The notes: generated by a model not told the origin, from the letters alone. Positions 21,204 to 32,799 are shown, counted from the stretch's first letter. The stretch: DNA of 64,000 nucleotides from Cricetomys ansorgei (GCA_026225945.1 JAMJFZ010003163.1:21264501-21328500); one strand, 5' to 3'. Made by a program: numbers and translations.

Positions 21204-22183
21204 GATCAGGGATGCTCTTGAGAAAATGCCATGACGTCTGCAGGATCAGGGAAGTCAACCAGGGACATCCGGAAAGCCAAAAATGTGGCCTGAAGAAGTA
21301 AACAAGAGCTCAAAACTACAGTGTCAATTAGATTAGCTTGCAGGTGTCCTTTAATCTAAAGGCAGTGAAATTGTAGAAGACATTTATTTATATAAGAGAA
21401 TAACAAGGTAGATGTTTAGGTTAGTAGCATCAGCCCAGCCGATGGGACAAAGCAAAGGTAGAGTTGTGAAGAGAAGCTGGGGTTGTTGGAGTCTCCAAGG
21501 CCATGCCTTTCTGCCCGCCTGGTCCTTCAATTTCTCACCTCCATCCTGATATAAATCTGATCAAACCATGTGACCAACAATGAGGAGCAAGGAAAGGCTT
21601 AAAACCCTACAGGAAACTTCCTTCTGTGGCTCATTTTTCAAACTTGAGCAGTTAAACAACTCTGTTCCTGAAGTCAGTGTCCGGAATAAAAAGCAAAGCT
21701 GATTATAGATTTCTCCCCATTCTCTGGGTTCTTTCGATCTGAATGATTGAAATCAATTGATCTCAAAGCAATCATTAAATCATCTTCCTTCCTGCAGACT
21801 GTCAACTTCCAAGGGGTATCTCAGTCTCCATGTATGGAACTCAGAGCTCAGAGTACAGGGACTAAGGGTACTTCTCCCGTCACACTCAATCCTAGTAGCC
21901 ACTCGTCAACCCAATGACAAGGAGTCCCGGTGCCAACGGACAGGACAGCATCAGGGCAGTGCAAAGGAGCAGTGTGCCACCGTGTCCAAAGTGACATCAT
22001 TCAAATGACTTTAACCACCGTTTCTACTCCAGTTCTATTCCCCTCAGGGTGACTTTGACAGTTTTCATGGTTTCTTTTGGGAGAAACTCTGTACAGTGAG
22101 CCATCTGTATGGTTTGCCTGTGTTGCAGGGTTACACAGAATGCATACAAAAATGATAAAGAAAGATACCTACCTTTAAAAACA
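21204..22183. other. Single-copy DNA, no gene seen
   Basis: No convincing exon or repeat. An 83-codon plus frame at 21,757 has no recognisable domain. Confidence 0.5.
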
Positions 22184-22422
22184 GTGTGGGATATAGAGAC
22201 AGCTAACACTTAAGGGCACTTGCTGTTCCCGTAGAGGACCCACGTTCAGTTCCCAGCACCCCATGGTAGCTAACTATCTGTAATTCCAGTCTCAGGGATC
22301 TCTAGTGCCCTCTTCTGGCTTCTACAGGTACCAGGCGTATACATGGTGTATATGCATACATGCAAACACTTATATACATAAACTAAAATAAATAAATATT
22401 TTTAATGTTTAAAAAAAAAAGC
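22184..22422 (+). repeat. B3 SINE
   Basis: 'gggatatagagacagctaac', 'ggacccacgttcagttcccagcacc', 'taattccagtctcaggg', A/T-rich tail 'aaataaataaatattt'. Confidence 0.85.
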
Positions 22423-22424
22423 TT

Positions 22425-22825
22425 AACCTAGAAAGATAATGGACAAAGAATGCTGTGATCCAGGCAACATAATTGTATGGGCAGATGATGGAAGAGAAGA
22501 AACACATCAAAGACCCACGTCAACTGTTGTCCAGCTGCGGCAGGCCTACGGATAAATACATTGAGCTTACTGTCAACGTTTAAATTATTTGAATTAGTTG
22601 CTGGCACTTAAAAAGTAGGAATATTTATTGCAAGATCTGCAATTCTGGTTTCCCTTGTAAAATAATAAGTTTCTGCCACTCAGAATTCGTCTTCCCACTT
22701 GGCGCAGCTTGACGGCTGCCACCCACACATCTCCTGCTACCTAGGGTCCACTCTACCGGGCTCGCTGCGCTCAGCCTCCTGCACCCAGCAGTGGTGTCGG
22801 TCAAGCTGTCTAGATAGATGGAATA
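22425..22825. other. Single-copy DNA, no gene seen
   Basis: Nothing recognised apart from an A-run near 22,410-22,420 at its border. Confidence 0.5.
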
Positions 22826-22828
22826 GAC

Positions 22829-22978
22829 TGGGTATGGTGGCACACGCCTTCAATCCTGGCATTAGGGAGGCAGAGGCAAGCACATCTCTGTGAGTTGGAG
22901 GCCAGCCTGATCTACATGATGAGTTCCAGGCCACCGAGGGTTACCAACATAATAAGATCCTGTCTAAGGGAAAAAAAT
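22829..22978 (+). repeat. B1 SINE
   Basis: 'gggtatggtggcacacgccttcaatcctggcattagggaggcagagg' through 'gatctacatgatgagttcc' and 'agatcctgtctaaggg', with an A-rich tail. Close to full length. Confidence 0.9.
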
Positions 22979-23035
22979 TAAAAACTCCAGCTAAATGAAA
23001 TAGCAACCTGTTGTGCAAATACGTGAAAAGTGAAA

Positions 23036-23152
23036 CTGGGCAGAGTGTCTCACACTTGTCACCCAAGCATTCGGATGCCGAGGCTGAGGGTCGCAACTTA
23101 AAGGCCAAGCGGACTACACAGTGAGACCTTGTCTCAAATGAAACTGCAGAGA
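23036..23152 (+). repeat. B1 SINE, old
   Basis: 'ctgggcagagtgtctcacacttgtcacccaagcattcggatgccgaggctg' and 'tgagaccttgtctcaaa'. More diverged than the B1 at 22,829. Confidence 0.7.
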
Positions 23153-23159
23153 AGACTAT

Positions 23160-23650
23160 AGTCTATAACTCGAGAGAACGGCTGTGGGAACGGGACACAC
23201 ACTCTGTGTTTCCCCTTATAGCTGTATTTCTAATAGGTCTCAGAGCAAGAATACTTTGTTTTATTATTGCAACCATTTTAAATAATATTTATTAACAATA
23301 AGTTACAATAATAAGTTGCAAGCATTTATGTGGAAATTATTATAGACTTACTGTATTAAACAGAATATTAATGGATTCCTAGAAGGAAGACTATCCCCAA
23401 GCAGGAAAATTATTATAGGCTTCATTTTGATGTTGTGCCAGAATCTTAGCTCTGTGCCTCGTGCATAACACATGCCACGTGACATACTAACATAGCTTTC
23501 TGCGAGGAGACTCCCCATACAGATATAATTTACAAATGGCCAAATCAAGTGGTCAAACGAAACTAGTAAGTGCGACACCTTGGACAAAGTAAGTCTTGTT
23601 GGAAAGAGAAAATCTTTTATTTCCTTTTTTTGTTTTACCAACAAAAAGCA
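23160..23650. other. Single-copy DNA, no gene seen
   Basis: AT-rich. A 123-codon minus frame (23,348-23,719) runs into the next SINE and shows no domain. Confidence 0.5.
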
Positions 23651-23656
23651 TAAGTC

Positions 23657-23838
23657 GGGCTGAAGAGATGGCTCAGTGAATAAGAGCACGGGCTGCTCTT
23701 CCAGAAGTCCTGAGTTCAATTCTCAGCACCCTCATGGTGGCTCACAACTGTCTGTGATGGGATCTGATTCCTTCTCAGGTGTGCATGAAGACAGAGCACA
23801 CATACACATCAAATAAAGAAATTAATTAAAAAAAAAAA
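23657..23838 (+). repeat. B2 SINE with target duplication
   Basis: 'gggctgaagagatggctcag' to 'catcaaataaagaaattaattaaaa'. It is flanked by CATAAGTC at 23,649-23,656 and 23,839-23,846. It is among the best-preserved SINEs here, so relatively young. Confidence 0.95.
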
Positions 23839-24524
23839 CATAAGTCACCATAAGCTTCATGTTTATCTAACGTGTGCAGAGAGGATGTAAACTCGTGAGC
23901 ACAGCCTGGCCAAAGCCCAGGACTCAGTATACCCGGTGAGACAAAAGCGTGCAGAGGAGAGTATGAGCAGACCACTTGGCCCAGCTGAGGGCCCTGTCTA
24001 ACTTGAGCATCTCTCCTTACTCTCTGTACGGTAGCTTTGTCCCACACACCATGAAGGTTTCCTTACTCAAGTTTTGTGTTTTTAATAAATATTAGTGTAT
24101 ATGTCTGAGATTTACAGCATACTATCGTGGAAAGCACAGATAGCAGGGGCGGGGGGCCTTTGTGGTAACAACACAGATATACTATCTGTCACCTTACGAA
24201 ACTCTTCTCCTGTGATAGGAGCAGCTGAAATCTACTTACTCGGCAAAAAGCCTTAACGGAGGACGGTATTAATTACAGTCCTCGTGCTGTACACGCCACC
24301 TTGGCCTACGCATCTGCCGCTTCTGCCCTTTCACCTACTTCTCCCCATCTCCCACCATGCTCCAGTTTTATTCTCCTCTCTGTGTAGTTGACCCTGTTGT
24401 TTAATTTAGATTCCACGTGTGCGTGAAATCATACAACAATCTTCTTTGGGGATCTGACTTACTTCACCTAGTACAATGGCCTCCGGAGCCATTCATGCTG
24501 TGCAGGATGAAGGAGACTCTTTTT

Positions 24525-24727
24525 AAGATTTTATTTCTATTTTTATTGACGTCTTCTGCCACATGGGTGTAGGTGCTCACAGAGGCTAGAAGAGGGCACC
24601 AGATCCCCCTAGAGTTGTAGTCCAACCAGTCGGGAGCTCGGTGGGTCGTTGTAGGTCCTGAGAACTGAACTCAGGTCCTCTGGAAGAGCGGCAAGCGCTC
24701 TTAACACTGAGCCACCTCTCCAGCCCC
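24525..24727 (-). repeat. B3 SINE inside L1
   Basis: The reverse of B3: 'agagggcaccagatccccc', 'gaactgaactcaggtcctctggaagagcggcaagcgctcttaacactgagccacctctccagcccc'. Confidence 0.9.
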
Positions 24728-25287
24728 AGAGATTCATTTCCTTTTCATTCATGGATATGTACGTGTGTCTGTAACGAGGGAGTGTGTGTCCACATGCAAG
24801 TATTCATGGAGGCCAGAGGGAATGTGAGAAGCCCCGGAGCCTCTTGGCGTGGCTTCCAAGCAGCATTAGTGCCATCAAGGTCCCCTTTTGTCCACGTGCT
24901 TCTCCACATTTGCTGTTTTCCGTTCTTTTCAGAACGGCTATCCTCATATATGTGGAGTGACACCTTGGTGACACAAGTTTGCACGTCTCGGATGCACTAG
25001 TGATGTTGAGGATCTTCCATGTAGTTGTTGACCATTTCACTTCTCTTTTGAAACAGAAATCTGTCTCAGCCTTTTACCCACATTTTAATAAGGTTATATG
25101 GGGGTTTTTTTTCCTATTGAATTGTAAGCGTTCTTTATAAACTTAGGATATTCACTTCTAATCAGAAGTGTGGATTGCAGATATTCCTCCCCTTCCCACC
25201 ACCCCCAAGACCGTAAGATGGCTTTTATCTTGTCAATTGTTTTGTTTCTCATGCAAAAGCTTTCTAGCCTGGTGTGGTCCCGGCCCT

Positions 25288-25316
25288 TTGTTTGTTTGTT
25301 TGTTTGTTTTGTTTTT
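25288..25316 (+). repeat. (TTTG)n microsatellite
   Basis: About six TTTG units within L1 sequence. Confidence 0.9.
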
Positions 25317-25557
25317 CTTATACCCTTACCTTGTGGTGTGAAAACCACAAAAGCCATTGCCAAAGCCAACTTCATGTAGTGGCACCCCATTCCCTCCTCC
25401 CCCCTCCCCCCTTCACCCCACACTCTGTTCTGACATTTTTGAGGCTTCAGGAATGAAGGAGAGAGCCATCACTTGACCATATATATTTGTGTTTATTTCT
25501 GGACTCCATTCTGTGCCGCTTCTGATACGTAAAACGGGGATCGTGACCTGTGACTAC

Positions 25558-25630
25558 GTGGTGGAGCTGGAGAGAGGATCAGCTCCCGTAAGTTGTTCTC
25601 CCATCGCCACCTACATGCAAACAGTGCACA

Positions 25631-25665
<35 letters not shown>

Positions 25666-25712
25666 TCACACACACAAATAAATGTAATTTTTAAATTTTA
25701 AAAGATTGTAAC
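25558..25712 (+). repeat. RSINE1-like SINE tail with (CT)n(CA)n
   Basis: 'gagctggagagaggatcagctcccgtaagttgttctccc', then about 13 CT units and CA units, then 'aaataaatgtaattttta'. Confidence 0.65.
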
Positions 25713-26211
25713 CCAAATAAGGCTGCATTTTTTATGCCAATACTATGGTATTTTTATTTATCCATTGACAATTTCATACATATATTCCTTGATCAGGTTT
25801 CCCCCATCATCTTCCCTCCTCCCCTCCGGCTCCCAACAAACTCCTTCTTTTCAAACCTCCATCTTACTTCCATGTCTTTTTTTAACGTCTGAATCACTGC
25901 GTCTTATTAAGGTTACCCGCACGAGCATGGGTGGAAGTTACCTGTTTGAGTGGGGACCATGTCTACTGACTACCACACTGAGGAATATGAACCACCCCCC
26001 TGCAGCTTTTAACTATGAGCAGCTCATCTGAGAGAGGAGGGGCCTTATAGCCCTCCCTCGTCAGTAACGGAAGGTTGATGGTCCTTGTCCTACTCAGGTC
26101 TCAACCGCTGCTATTGTGAGTTCATGGATGTAGCAGACGAATCCATGAGACAGCACTTTACAGAATTCTTCTCGTCCTACAGCTCTCACGTTCATTCTTC
26201 CCACTTTTCCA

Positions 26212-26586
26212 TGGCTATCCTTGGTTGTCAGCTTGACCACATCTGGAGTTAGCTAAAAAAACAAAACCCAAATTGGGCACACCTGTGAGAGATTTTTGCT
26301 TAATTTGAGGTGGGAAGACCTGCCTCTAATCTGGGCCACAAGGGTTAGAAGCCTATATCAGGACGTGGAAAAAGAAAGTTTCTGCTCTTTGCCTGCTTGT
26401 CCTCATCTAGCTAGCAAGTCCATTCCTTCACTGGCATTAGAGCCTACTTCTTTGGGATTCTGTGTATACTGAAGACCAGCTGAAAGATGCAGCCTTGTGG
26501 GCTAAACAACTACTGGACCTTCCATTCATAGGCAGCCACTGTTGGTTGGATTAGCTGGACCACAGCCTGTAGGTCATTCTAATAAG

Positions 26587-26650
<64 letters not shown>

Positions 26651-26694
26651 TCATTCTATAAGTCCTATTACTCTAGAGAACCCTGACTAATACA
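26212..26694 (+). repeat. LTR-like medium-reiterated repeat, family B, nested in L1
   Basis: Begins 'tggctatccttggttgtcagcttgacc' and ends 'tctagagaaccctgactaataca' (TG..CA). The same family is at 56,028-56,531. Resembles ERVL-type (MLT2-like) LTR text. It interrupts L1 3' UTR sequence and is flanked by near-identical 13-base direct repeats (26,201-26,213 and 26,695-26,707). Confidence 0.65.
26590..26647 (+). repeat. (AT)n microsatellite
   Basis: About 29 uninterrupted AT units near the 3' end of the family B element, where the 56-kb copy has short degenerate ATAGA/TATAG text. Expansion after insertion. Confidence 0.97.
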
Positions 26695-28069
26695 CCACTC
26701 TTCCATGATGCTCTCTGAGCCTTGAAGAACTGATACAGATGTTTCATTTAGAGATAAACACTCAAAAGTCACTTAACATTGGCCCTTTGACCAGTTTTGA
26801 GACTCTGCATTAAGCAGTGCTCACTACAAACAGAATTCTCTCTGACCAGGGCTGAAACAGTACTGACCTATGAGCATAAACATAAATATCTAGAAGGCAG
26901 TTTGACTCTGTGTCCATTCAGCAAATCAATAGCAGTGTCTTCTCCCCCTAGAACCTATGCCCTGCCAGGCATGGGTTTTGACCAGGTTTTCGGTACCAGG
27001 TATGAGCCCCTTCGTGGGATGGGCTTATATCTGCCCATAAAGGATTTTTATGTTTTATAAAACAAGAATAATGCCACCAGGCCCATCTTGCATGGTAGGT
27101 TGCTTTCGTAGTTCACAGGGTTCGCAGCAGGGTAAGACCGCTAATGCCTTTGTTCCCTACCATCCTGCATAGCGCTTCTGGCACTGTGGAAACTAACGAG
27201 CCGAGAGAAACCTTCCATCTCAATTCCAGCTCGGTTTTTTTCTAGATCTTGCAATCAACATGTAGTATCTTCAGCAATAGTATCTTATCGCCTAGTTCTA
27301 CCGACAACCAAAAGAAATGGCAGAAGTTTAGCTTGTTTTGGAGACTTCTGGTGACTCCCTGACCGACAACTCACGGGAGGGGTTCCCGCTCCTGGCACTG
27401 GGACAACCTCTTTTTTTTATGATTTTCACTTAGTTTACAAAACAGTTGTTTCCATATTTTTATACCCTTCATTTTCATAAGCCCTTCTCCCATACACATC
27501 TCTCCTTTTCTCCGCCCCCATCCCTACTTAAACCTTCCCTCCCTAGTATTCCCCTGTTCTGCTCCGCTATAACCCATGCTCTACTATCCCACACTGCTCA
27601 GGCTTCCTTCCCACAATGCCCCTGTTTTAGCTTCATGACCTGTACAAACACTCCACGTAGGAGAGAGAGTGTACGGTGTTTGTCTTTCTGGACCTGGCTC
27701 ACCTCAACATGTTTTCTATTCCCACTTACTCCCCTGCAAATTTCATATTTCTATTTTTCTTTACAACTGAATATAATTCCTTTTTTTTTTCTATCCACAA
27801 ATCAGCTGATTGACATCTAGACGGATTCCATTTCCCAGCGATTGCGAAGAGAGCAACAACCAGTCTGAAAGAGCACTATGTCTGTAGTAGAATAGAATCC
27901 TTTGGGTACCAGCCCCGGAGTGATGTGGCCAGGTCACATCACTCTAGTTTTGTGAGAAACCTCCGCACTGATTTCCACCGTGACTGTACCAGTTTACACT
28001 CCCGTCAGAAGTGTGTAAGGGCTTCCTTTCCCCCACATACATGCCAGCATTCCTCATCAGTTATTTTCT

Positions 28070-28071
28070 CT

Positions 28072-28118
<47 letters not shown>

Positions 28119-28133
28119 TTTGTATTGTATATT
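28070..28133 (+). repeat. (TTTA)n insertion in L1 with target duplication
   Basis: About 12 TTTA units plus a short TGTATTGTATATT end, bracketed by the 14-base direct repeat ATCAGTTATTTTCT (28,056-28,069 and 28,134-28,147). Removing it restores continuous L1 sequence. Confidence 0.85.
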
Positions 28134-29289
28134 ATCAGTTATTTTCTTAATGATAATGATAACCAGTCTGACTGGGGTGATTTCAAAAATAGTTTTACTT
28201 TGCACTCGCTTGATGAATAATGATATTTTCAAACACTCTTTAAAGTACTTCCCAGACATTTTTATTTCTTCTTTTGAGAGCTTTCTGTTCAGTTCTGTAG
28301 CCCTCTTTTTTTTTTTTTAAGTTGGGGTATTTGTTTCCTTGGGTTTAGTTTTCTGAGTTCTTTGTATATTCTAGACATCAATCCTCTGTCAGATGTATAG
28401 CTGGCAAAAAAAAATTTTTTTCCTCTCCCATTTTGTAGGTCGCCTTTTCATATGACTAGCCATCTTCTTTGCTGTACAGAAGCTTTTTAATTCTATGAGG
28501 TCCCATTTGTCAGCTGTTAGCTTTGTGTCCTGAGCAACCAGGGTCCTATTTAGAAAGTCCATACCTACACCCATCTCTTGTGATGTATTTCTTACTTTTC
28601 CCTCTACCAGTGTTCAGAGTTTTGCATTAAGGTCTTTGATCCATTTAGTGTTGAATTTTTTTCTTTTTGAAACAGATCTAGTTTTATTCTTCCGCATGTT
28701 ACAAATCCACTTTTCCCAGCATCATTTGGTAAAGATGCTGTCTTCTCTCCAGTGTATATCTCTTGTGGTCTTTGTCAAAAAATCAAGCGACTATGTATGG
28801 ACTTATGTCTGGGTCCTCTTTTCTCTTCCATAGATCTACGTAACTATTTTTGTGACAGTATATGCTGTTTTTATTACTATGGCTCTGTAGTATATGTTAA
28901 GGTTGGGTAAGCTAAGTACCATGTTATTTTAAGTAGTATAACCTGGTAACATAATTTTATGTCAGGAAGTAAGATGCATCAAATTTCAGTTTTCTTTCTC
29001 AGTGTTGCTTTGCTTGCCTGTAATGTGTGCATGCATGTGTGTGTGCATGTGTGTGCACATGTGCGTTTTTGTGTGTTGCATTTCCCTGTGCACTTTATTT
29101 CTGCAAGTAGTGCCCTCAACATTTTAATAAGGATTGCATTAAATCCATATATCACACTAGACAGTATTTTTAATTTTTCATTGAAAGCTGCATCAGAAGA
29201 TTCTCTTATACACTTCAGAAACCAACAGGAAGAAATAAAAAATAAACTTAAATCAGTCAGCTGGAATACAGAAAATAAAAAAAAAAAAA

Positions 29290-29765
29290 AACTCATCCCT
29301 TGATCGCGGGGGAGCACTGACTGGTGAGCCGGAGCCACTGAGTGAAGCTCAGCTTCAGGCCGTAAGGCACTTTGGTTATTTGGCCACGCTTTCTATTTAT
29401 AGCTATGTGGATAAATCGACTTTATTTTAAAGATGTTTTTGGAGGATTCTCCTCGTGTTAAAAAGAGGTTTGGATGACATGAATCTGTTAGTCCTCCCAC
29501 CTCTAAGATCCTGTGTTTTTATGACAGTAAACTCACTCAAACAGCTGTTGTTTTTTAAATAACTAATTAGCACTACCATAGCTGGCTACTAAAGTTAATT
29601 GAAGGGGGAGAAAAGCCAAGTAATAAATTACTTGGACCCATGTGATTCCTTCCTTGTTATATAACAAAAGTAAGTATCTGGAAAGAGGTCATTCGTTATG
29701 AAGATCCTGGCCATACCTGTCACTAGTCACTATTTTTATGCAACAGAGACTTTACTTGGGTTATC
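29290..29765. other. Single-copy AT-rich DNA, candidate regulatory
   Basis: Begins after an A13 run at the L1 edge. Contains 'aactaattagcac', 'agttaattgaa' and a 20-base near-palindrome (29,616-29,635), all homeodomain-type cores. No exon seen. Confidence 0.4.
29616..29635. promoter_or_regulatory. Palindromic homeodomain-type motif
   Basis: CCAAGTAATAAATTACTTGG has perfect 9-base arms around AA. The centre TAAT-AA-ATTA has the spacing of a paired-class homeodomain dimer site (TAAT-N2-ATTA). The symmetry is seen in the sequence; binding is inferred. Confidence 0.35.
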
Positions 29766-29769
29766 ACCT

Positions 29770-29905
29770 TCCTTTTAACATCAGGCTCATTAAGAAGATA
29801 ATATAATTCTCCCCATCTTATATGTCAGGAAACGTAAGGCTCGAGAGGTTAGCTAAATTTCCCAAGATTATAGGGATAAATGATGGAGCCAAGATTCAAA
29901 TCCAG
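29770..29905 (+). repeat. MIR element
   Basis: 'ataattctccccatcttatatgtcaggaaacgtaaggctcgagaggttagctaaatttcccaagattata' and 'agccaagattcaaatcc' are clear MIR core. Confidence 0.8.
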
Positions 29906-31530
29906 ATTGATTTTATGCCAAAACTTTTGTTCTTATTCATCATACCATACAGTCTCCAGACTTAAGGACAAACCATGCTTATGGACGCAAGCCGATTTTA
30001 ATCTATCCCTTGGATGATTGATTGATTGGTTGACTCTTTGACAGATCAAATACCCTCCATGCCAAGACTCCAGTAGAAAAAGAAAAACCAAATTTCCCAC
30101 CATCCTCTATTCTGTACATTTGAGTAAGTCTGTAGATATAATACAGTGCTCATTTGAAAAAACACAATCTCAAACATGATCCATTTTTAACATAAATAAG
30201 CCCCTCCTCCATACATTTCTATATTGCCTGGCTGACTGCATGGATCCTTTGACAAAGAGTGTGTCACTTTCCCAGCTAATAGAATATGGTACCAAACAAG
30301 TGCCTTTCCATTTGGAAGAACTTTTACTTGAGAAAACAGGTTTCCCCCGGGACCCTCCATTTGTCCATGAACATGAATCTTGGGGATGGGTGCAAGGCAA
30401 TCTCTACAGAGAGGATTTTCAAAATCTTTTTTCAATTGGTTGGGCTTTAGCTGTGAAAATATGCCTACAAATTAGGCGTGCCAGTTATCTATTCAAAGTC
30501 TTCCTGGCTTTGTTCATTTTAATGGGAGAATAAGGCAGCATTTAGACCCAAACACTTTCCAGGCAGTGTGCAAGCTGGGCCCTAAACATTTACCAAGAAA
30601 GCGTACTGGAGTCCAGTCATCTTTCAAACAGAAACACTGTTTAGCTACATATAAATCACTTTAGGGCAGAGCTGTTTCCAACAGTCACTGTGCCTACAAA
30701 AAAGGATTCTATTTTGGCTAGCAAATACTTCCAAAAAAGCCTTTCTAGCCATCCATGGGAAAGGAGTGAGTGCCCCCTGGTGAAAATGTGGGAAACGTTT
30801 CCATATGTTGTTTTTGGCTGGCAAGAAGGTACAGATGTCTTCACAATAAAAATATACTCGCTGAGAGTGCTCATATCCTTGAGAAGAGCTGGCACCATTT
30901 GCAGGACTGGATCTAAAGGTGGCAAAGATGCACAAAGGAAGCAGGGGAAAGAGCCCACACCAGAACTATGCAAGTTGGAGCCACAGGTGGACCTGGATTT
31001 AAGTGTCTCTTTCTGTCTCCACCGAACCCATACTCCGTCTGCCTCCATTCTGCTCCGTGTCCTGGAGAGTGGACCTGTAGGAATATATCAATGCATCCCT
31101 TTGCCTTCTGCCCTCTAGTTGGGTTATCCATGGGAAGGCACTGTGGGTGATGGAGGAGGAGGCACAGGGAAATGCTCGTCCCCAGGTTCAGTCTTTCCAG
31201 TACGGCTTGGAAGATACTGTATTCCCCTCCCAATACCCACCACTGCCCATGAGCTCAGCAACTCTGACAGTTGTCCTGTATTAGTCTCTATCAAGGATCT
31301 GGTGACTTTTAAGCTTAGAGTGGTAAGGGCTCCGCATGCACTGCTGCTGGCCTGGGGTACTGCACCATCCCCCCCAAACACCCCCCCCCGACTTCCCTTA
31401 CTACTCCCACCTTGGTTAAAAAAAAAAAAGTTCAGGCAGCAAAAAGGCACACTGTCAACCTTTATGGTGATGCAACTCTTTCCCACGTTCACCCTGACTG
31501 GTACACATTCCCAAATTACTGTAATGTGAA
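29906..31530. other. Single-copy DNA, no gene seen
   Basis: Several overlapping frames of 60-142 codons on both strands (30,170-31,530) and a 192-codon minus frame (31,124-31,702) exist. They are in conflicting phases, include homopolymers and show no domain. A C-run lies near 31,378-31,389 and an A-run near 31,418. Confidence 0.5.
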
Positions 31531-31534
31531 TTGA

Positions 31535-31655
31535 AAATGCAGGGAGGGTGCTACACACTTGTAAGCTCAGAAGGAAGCTAGAAAGGATGCTGAGGCAGGA
31601 GGGTTGTGAGTTTGGGGCCAACTTGGACTGCGACTCTATCTCAGACAAACAAACA
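31535..31655 (+). repeat. B1 SINE, old
   Basis: 'gcagggagggtgctacacacttgtaagctcag' to 'cgactctatctcagacaaacaaacaaacaa'. Confidence 0.7.
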
Positions 31656-31659
31656 AACA

Positions 31660-32245
31660 ATAACCATGTACAATATACACAAAACAGAAATATAATAGAC
31701 ATCCAAACTTGTGTGGCTCAAGGAACCTCTAAATTTTCTAATCGTCACAGGTTCCAAATCACCTAGACAGCGGTGAAACAAAAAGGTTCTGGCCAGCTGG
31801 ACAAAGGTAAAGCAAAAATATCACTGTGGTTTTTAAGAGTTTTATTTTCCTGCCCTGTGACATCCTTTACCTCAAGTTTCTGACTTCATCTTGAGCAAGA
31901 TGAAAATTCTGTTTACACTCGGCCTTCACCCATCTTACCAGGATGAAAAGAGAACAAATTGTCCTGTCAGGCGGGATCTGTGAGATTAAACACATAGCAT
32001 GTTGGTTCTGTGGTGCTAAACTGTCCAGGCTAGATGCTCTGCAAACCCATGAACAGAAGGGCAGGCCCCTGGTCGGCAACCAGGGCACCAGCCCAAGGCT
32101 CTGTTCACTGGCAAGGCAGCGCAGATGTAGCTGGACCTTGCCAGTCCTCCAAACATCCGGACTTTCTGCATGACTCTATTGTAAGGCTGTCATTCAGGAT
32201 TGTGCCCGTGTGCTTTTCTGCTGCTGGGGGGTGGAGAAGATGAGG
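31660..32245. other. Single-copy DNA, no gene seen
   Basis: Nothing recognised beyond short frames of up to 76 codons. Confidence 0.5.
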
Positions 32246-32249
32246 GAGG

Positions 32250-32445
32250 CGCATGGACTTAGGCCTCAGAGCTGGGCTCCACTCCCAGTCTTACTTCTCT
32301 CTGACTGTGTGATGGGGAATAATGTTAACCCTTCTAAGACCTTCTCCTCACTGTCCAGTGAAGATAATCACACAGCATCAGTGGTTTGAAGGGTAAACAA
32401 AGTCATAAAAACATGAAGTGTGCCGTCCCAAACACGGTGTGGATA
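32250..32445 (+). repeat. MIR element, nearly complete
   Basis: 'cagagctgggctccactcccagtcttacttctctctgactgtgtgatgggg', 'ttctaagaccttctcctcactgtccagtgaagataat', 'gaagggtaaacaaagtcataaaaac' follow the MIR consensus end to end. Confidence 0.75.
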
Positions 32446-32589
32446 TTTGGTGTAGAAGACTTGGCTTCACCCTTCTTAATTCTCCGCAGGGCATAGACCT
32501 CCATGTCCTCACTGAAGTTCAACAGTCAGACCGTCATTCAGAAATGGTTTGAGCTAACAGCTTGAGTTGCTTTACATACAGAAAGGTTC

Positions 32590-32735
32590 TGCTGGGCCTG
32601 TGAGATGCCACAAAAGCCAGACGACCTGAATTTGATCCCAGGATCCCATAAAGGAAGGAGAAAAGAAACTCCTGCAAGTTGCTTTCTGGTCTTCATACTC
32701 AAGTTGTGGTACCTGGCCCACACAGCAACATCATC
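32590..32735 (+). repeat. RSINE1 SINE
   Basis: 'gctgggcctgtgagatgcc', 'cgacctgaatttgatcccaggatccc', 'ggaaggagaaaagaaactcctgcaagttgctttctgg'. Confidence 0.7.
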
Positions 32736-32792
32736 GTCGTCGTCATCATCATCATCATCACCATCACCATCATCACCATCATAATAACAATT
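32736..32792 (+). repeat. (ATC)n microsatellite
   Basis: Mixed CGT/CAT then ATC/ACC triplets forming the SINE's tail. Confidence 0.95.
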
Positions 32793-32799
32793 TTAAGAA

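Larger units (their letters stand above)
24060..25450 (-). mobile_element. Old L1 fragments, minus strand
   Basis: Reversed L1 3'-region text: 'ggatctgacttacttcacctagtacaatggcctccggagcc' near 24,450, 'gatgcactagtgatgttgaggatcttccatgtagttgttgaccattt' near 24,990, and 'tttgtttctcatgcaaaagc' near 25,240. Interrupted by a B3 and low-complexity DNA; no open frame. Confidence 0.6.
25735..29285 (-). mobile_element. L1 (Lx-like), minus strand, 3' UTR and ORF2 remnant
   Basis: The element's 3' end is at the left. The 3' UTR (25,735-26,200 and 26,708-27,415) has 'ttgacaatttcatacatatattccttgatc' and 'cttcagcaatagtatctta'. ORF2-derived sequence follows to about 29,240: the reverse of 'tgctgtacagaagctttttaattctatgaggtcccatttg' encodes the familiar QMGPHRIKKLLYSK region. 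Frames are broken. It carries a family B element and a (TTTA)n insertion. Confidence 0.8.

Noticed and set aside
30690..31118. 142-codon plus and 130-codon minus overlapping frames
   Set aside because: Mutually overlapping on opposite strands in single-copy DNA with no motif, no splice-site context and no composition shift.
31124..31702. 192-codon open frame on the minus strand, the longest in the window
   Set aside because: It overlaps a B1 SINE and homopolymer runs, has no recognisable domain or conserved motif, and conflicts with several frames on the other strand.
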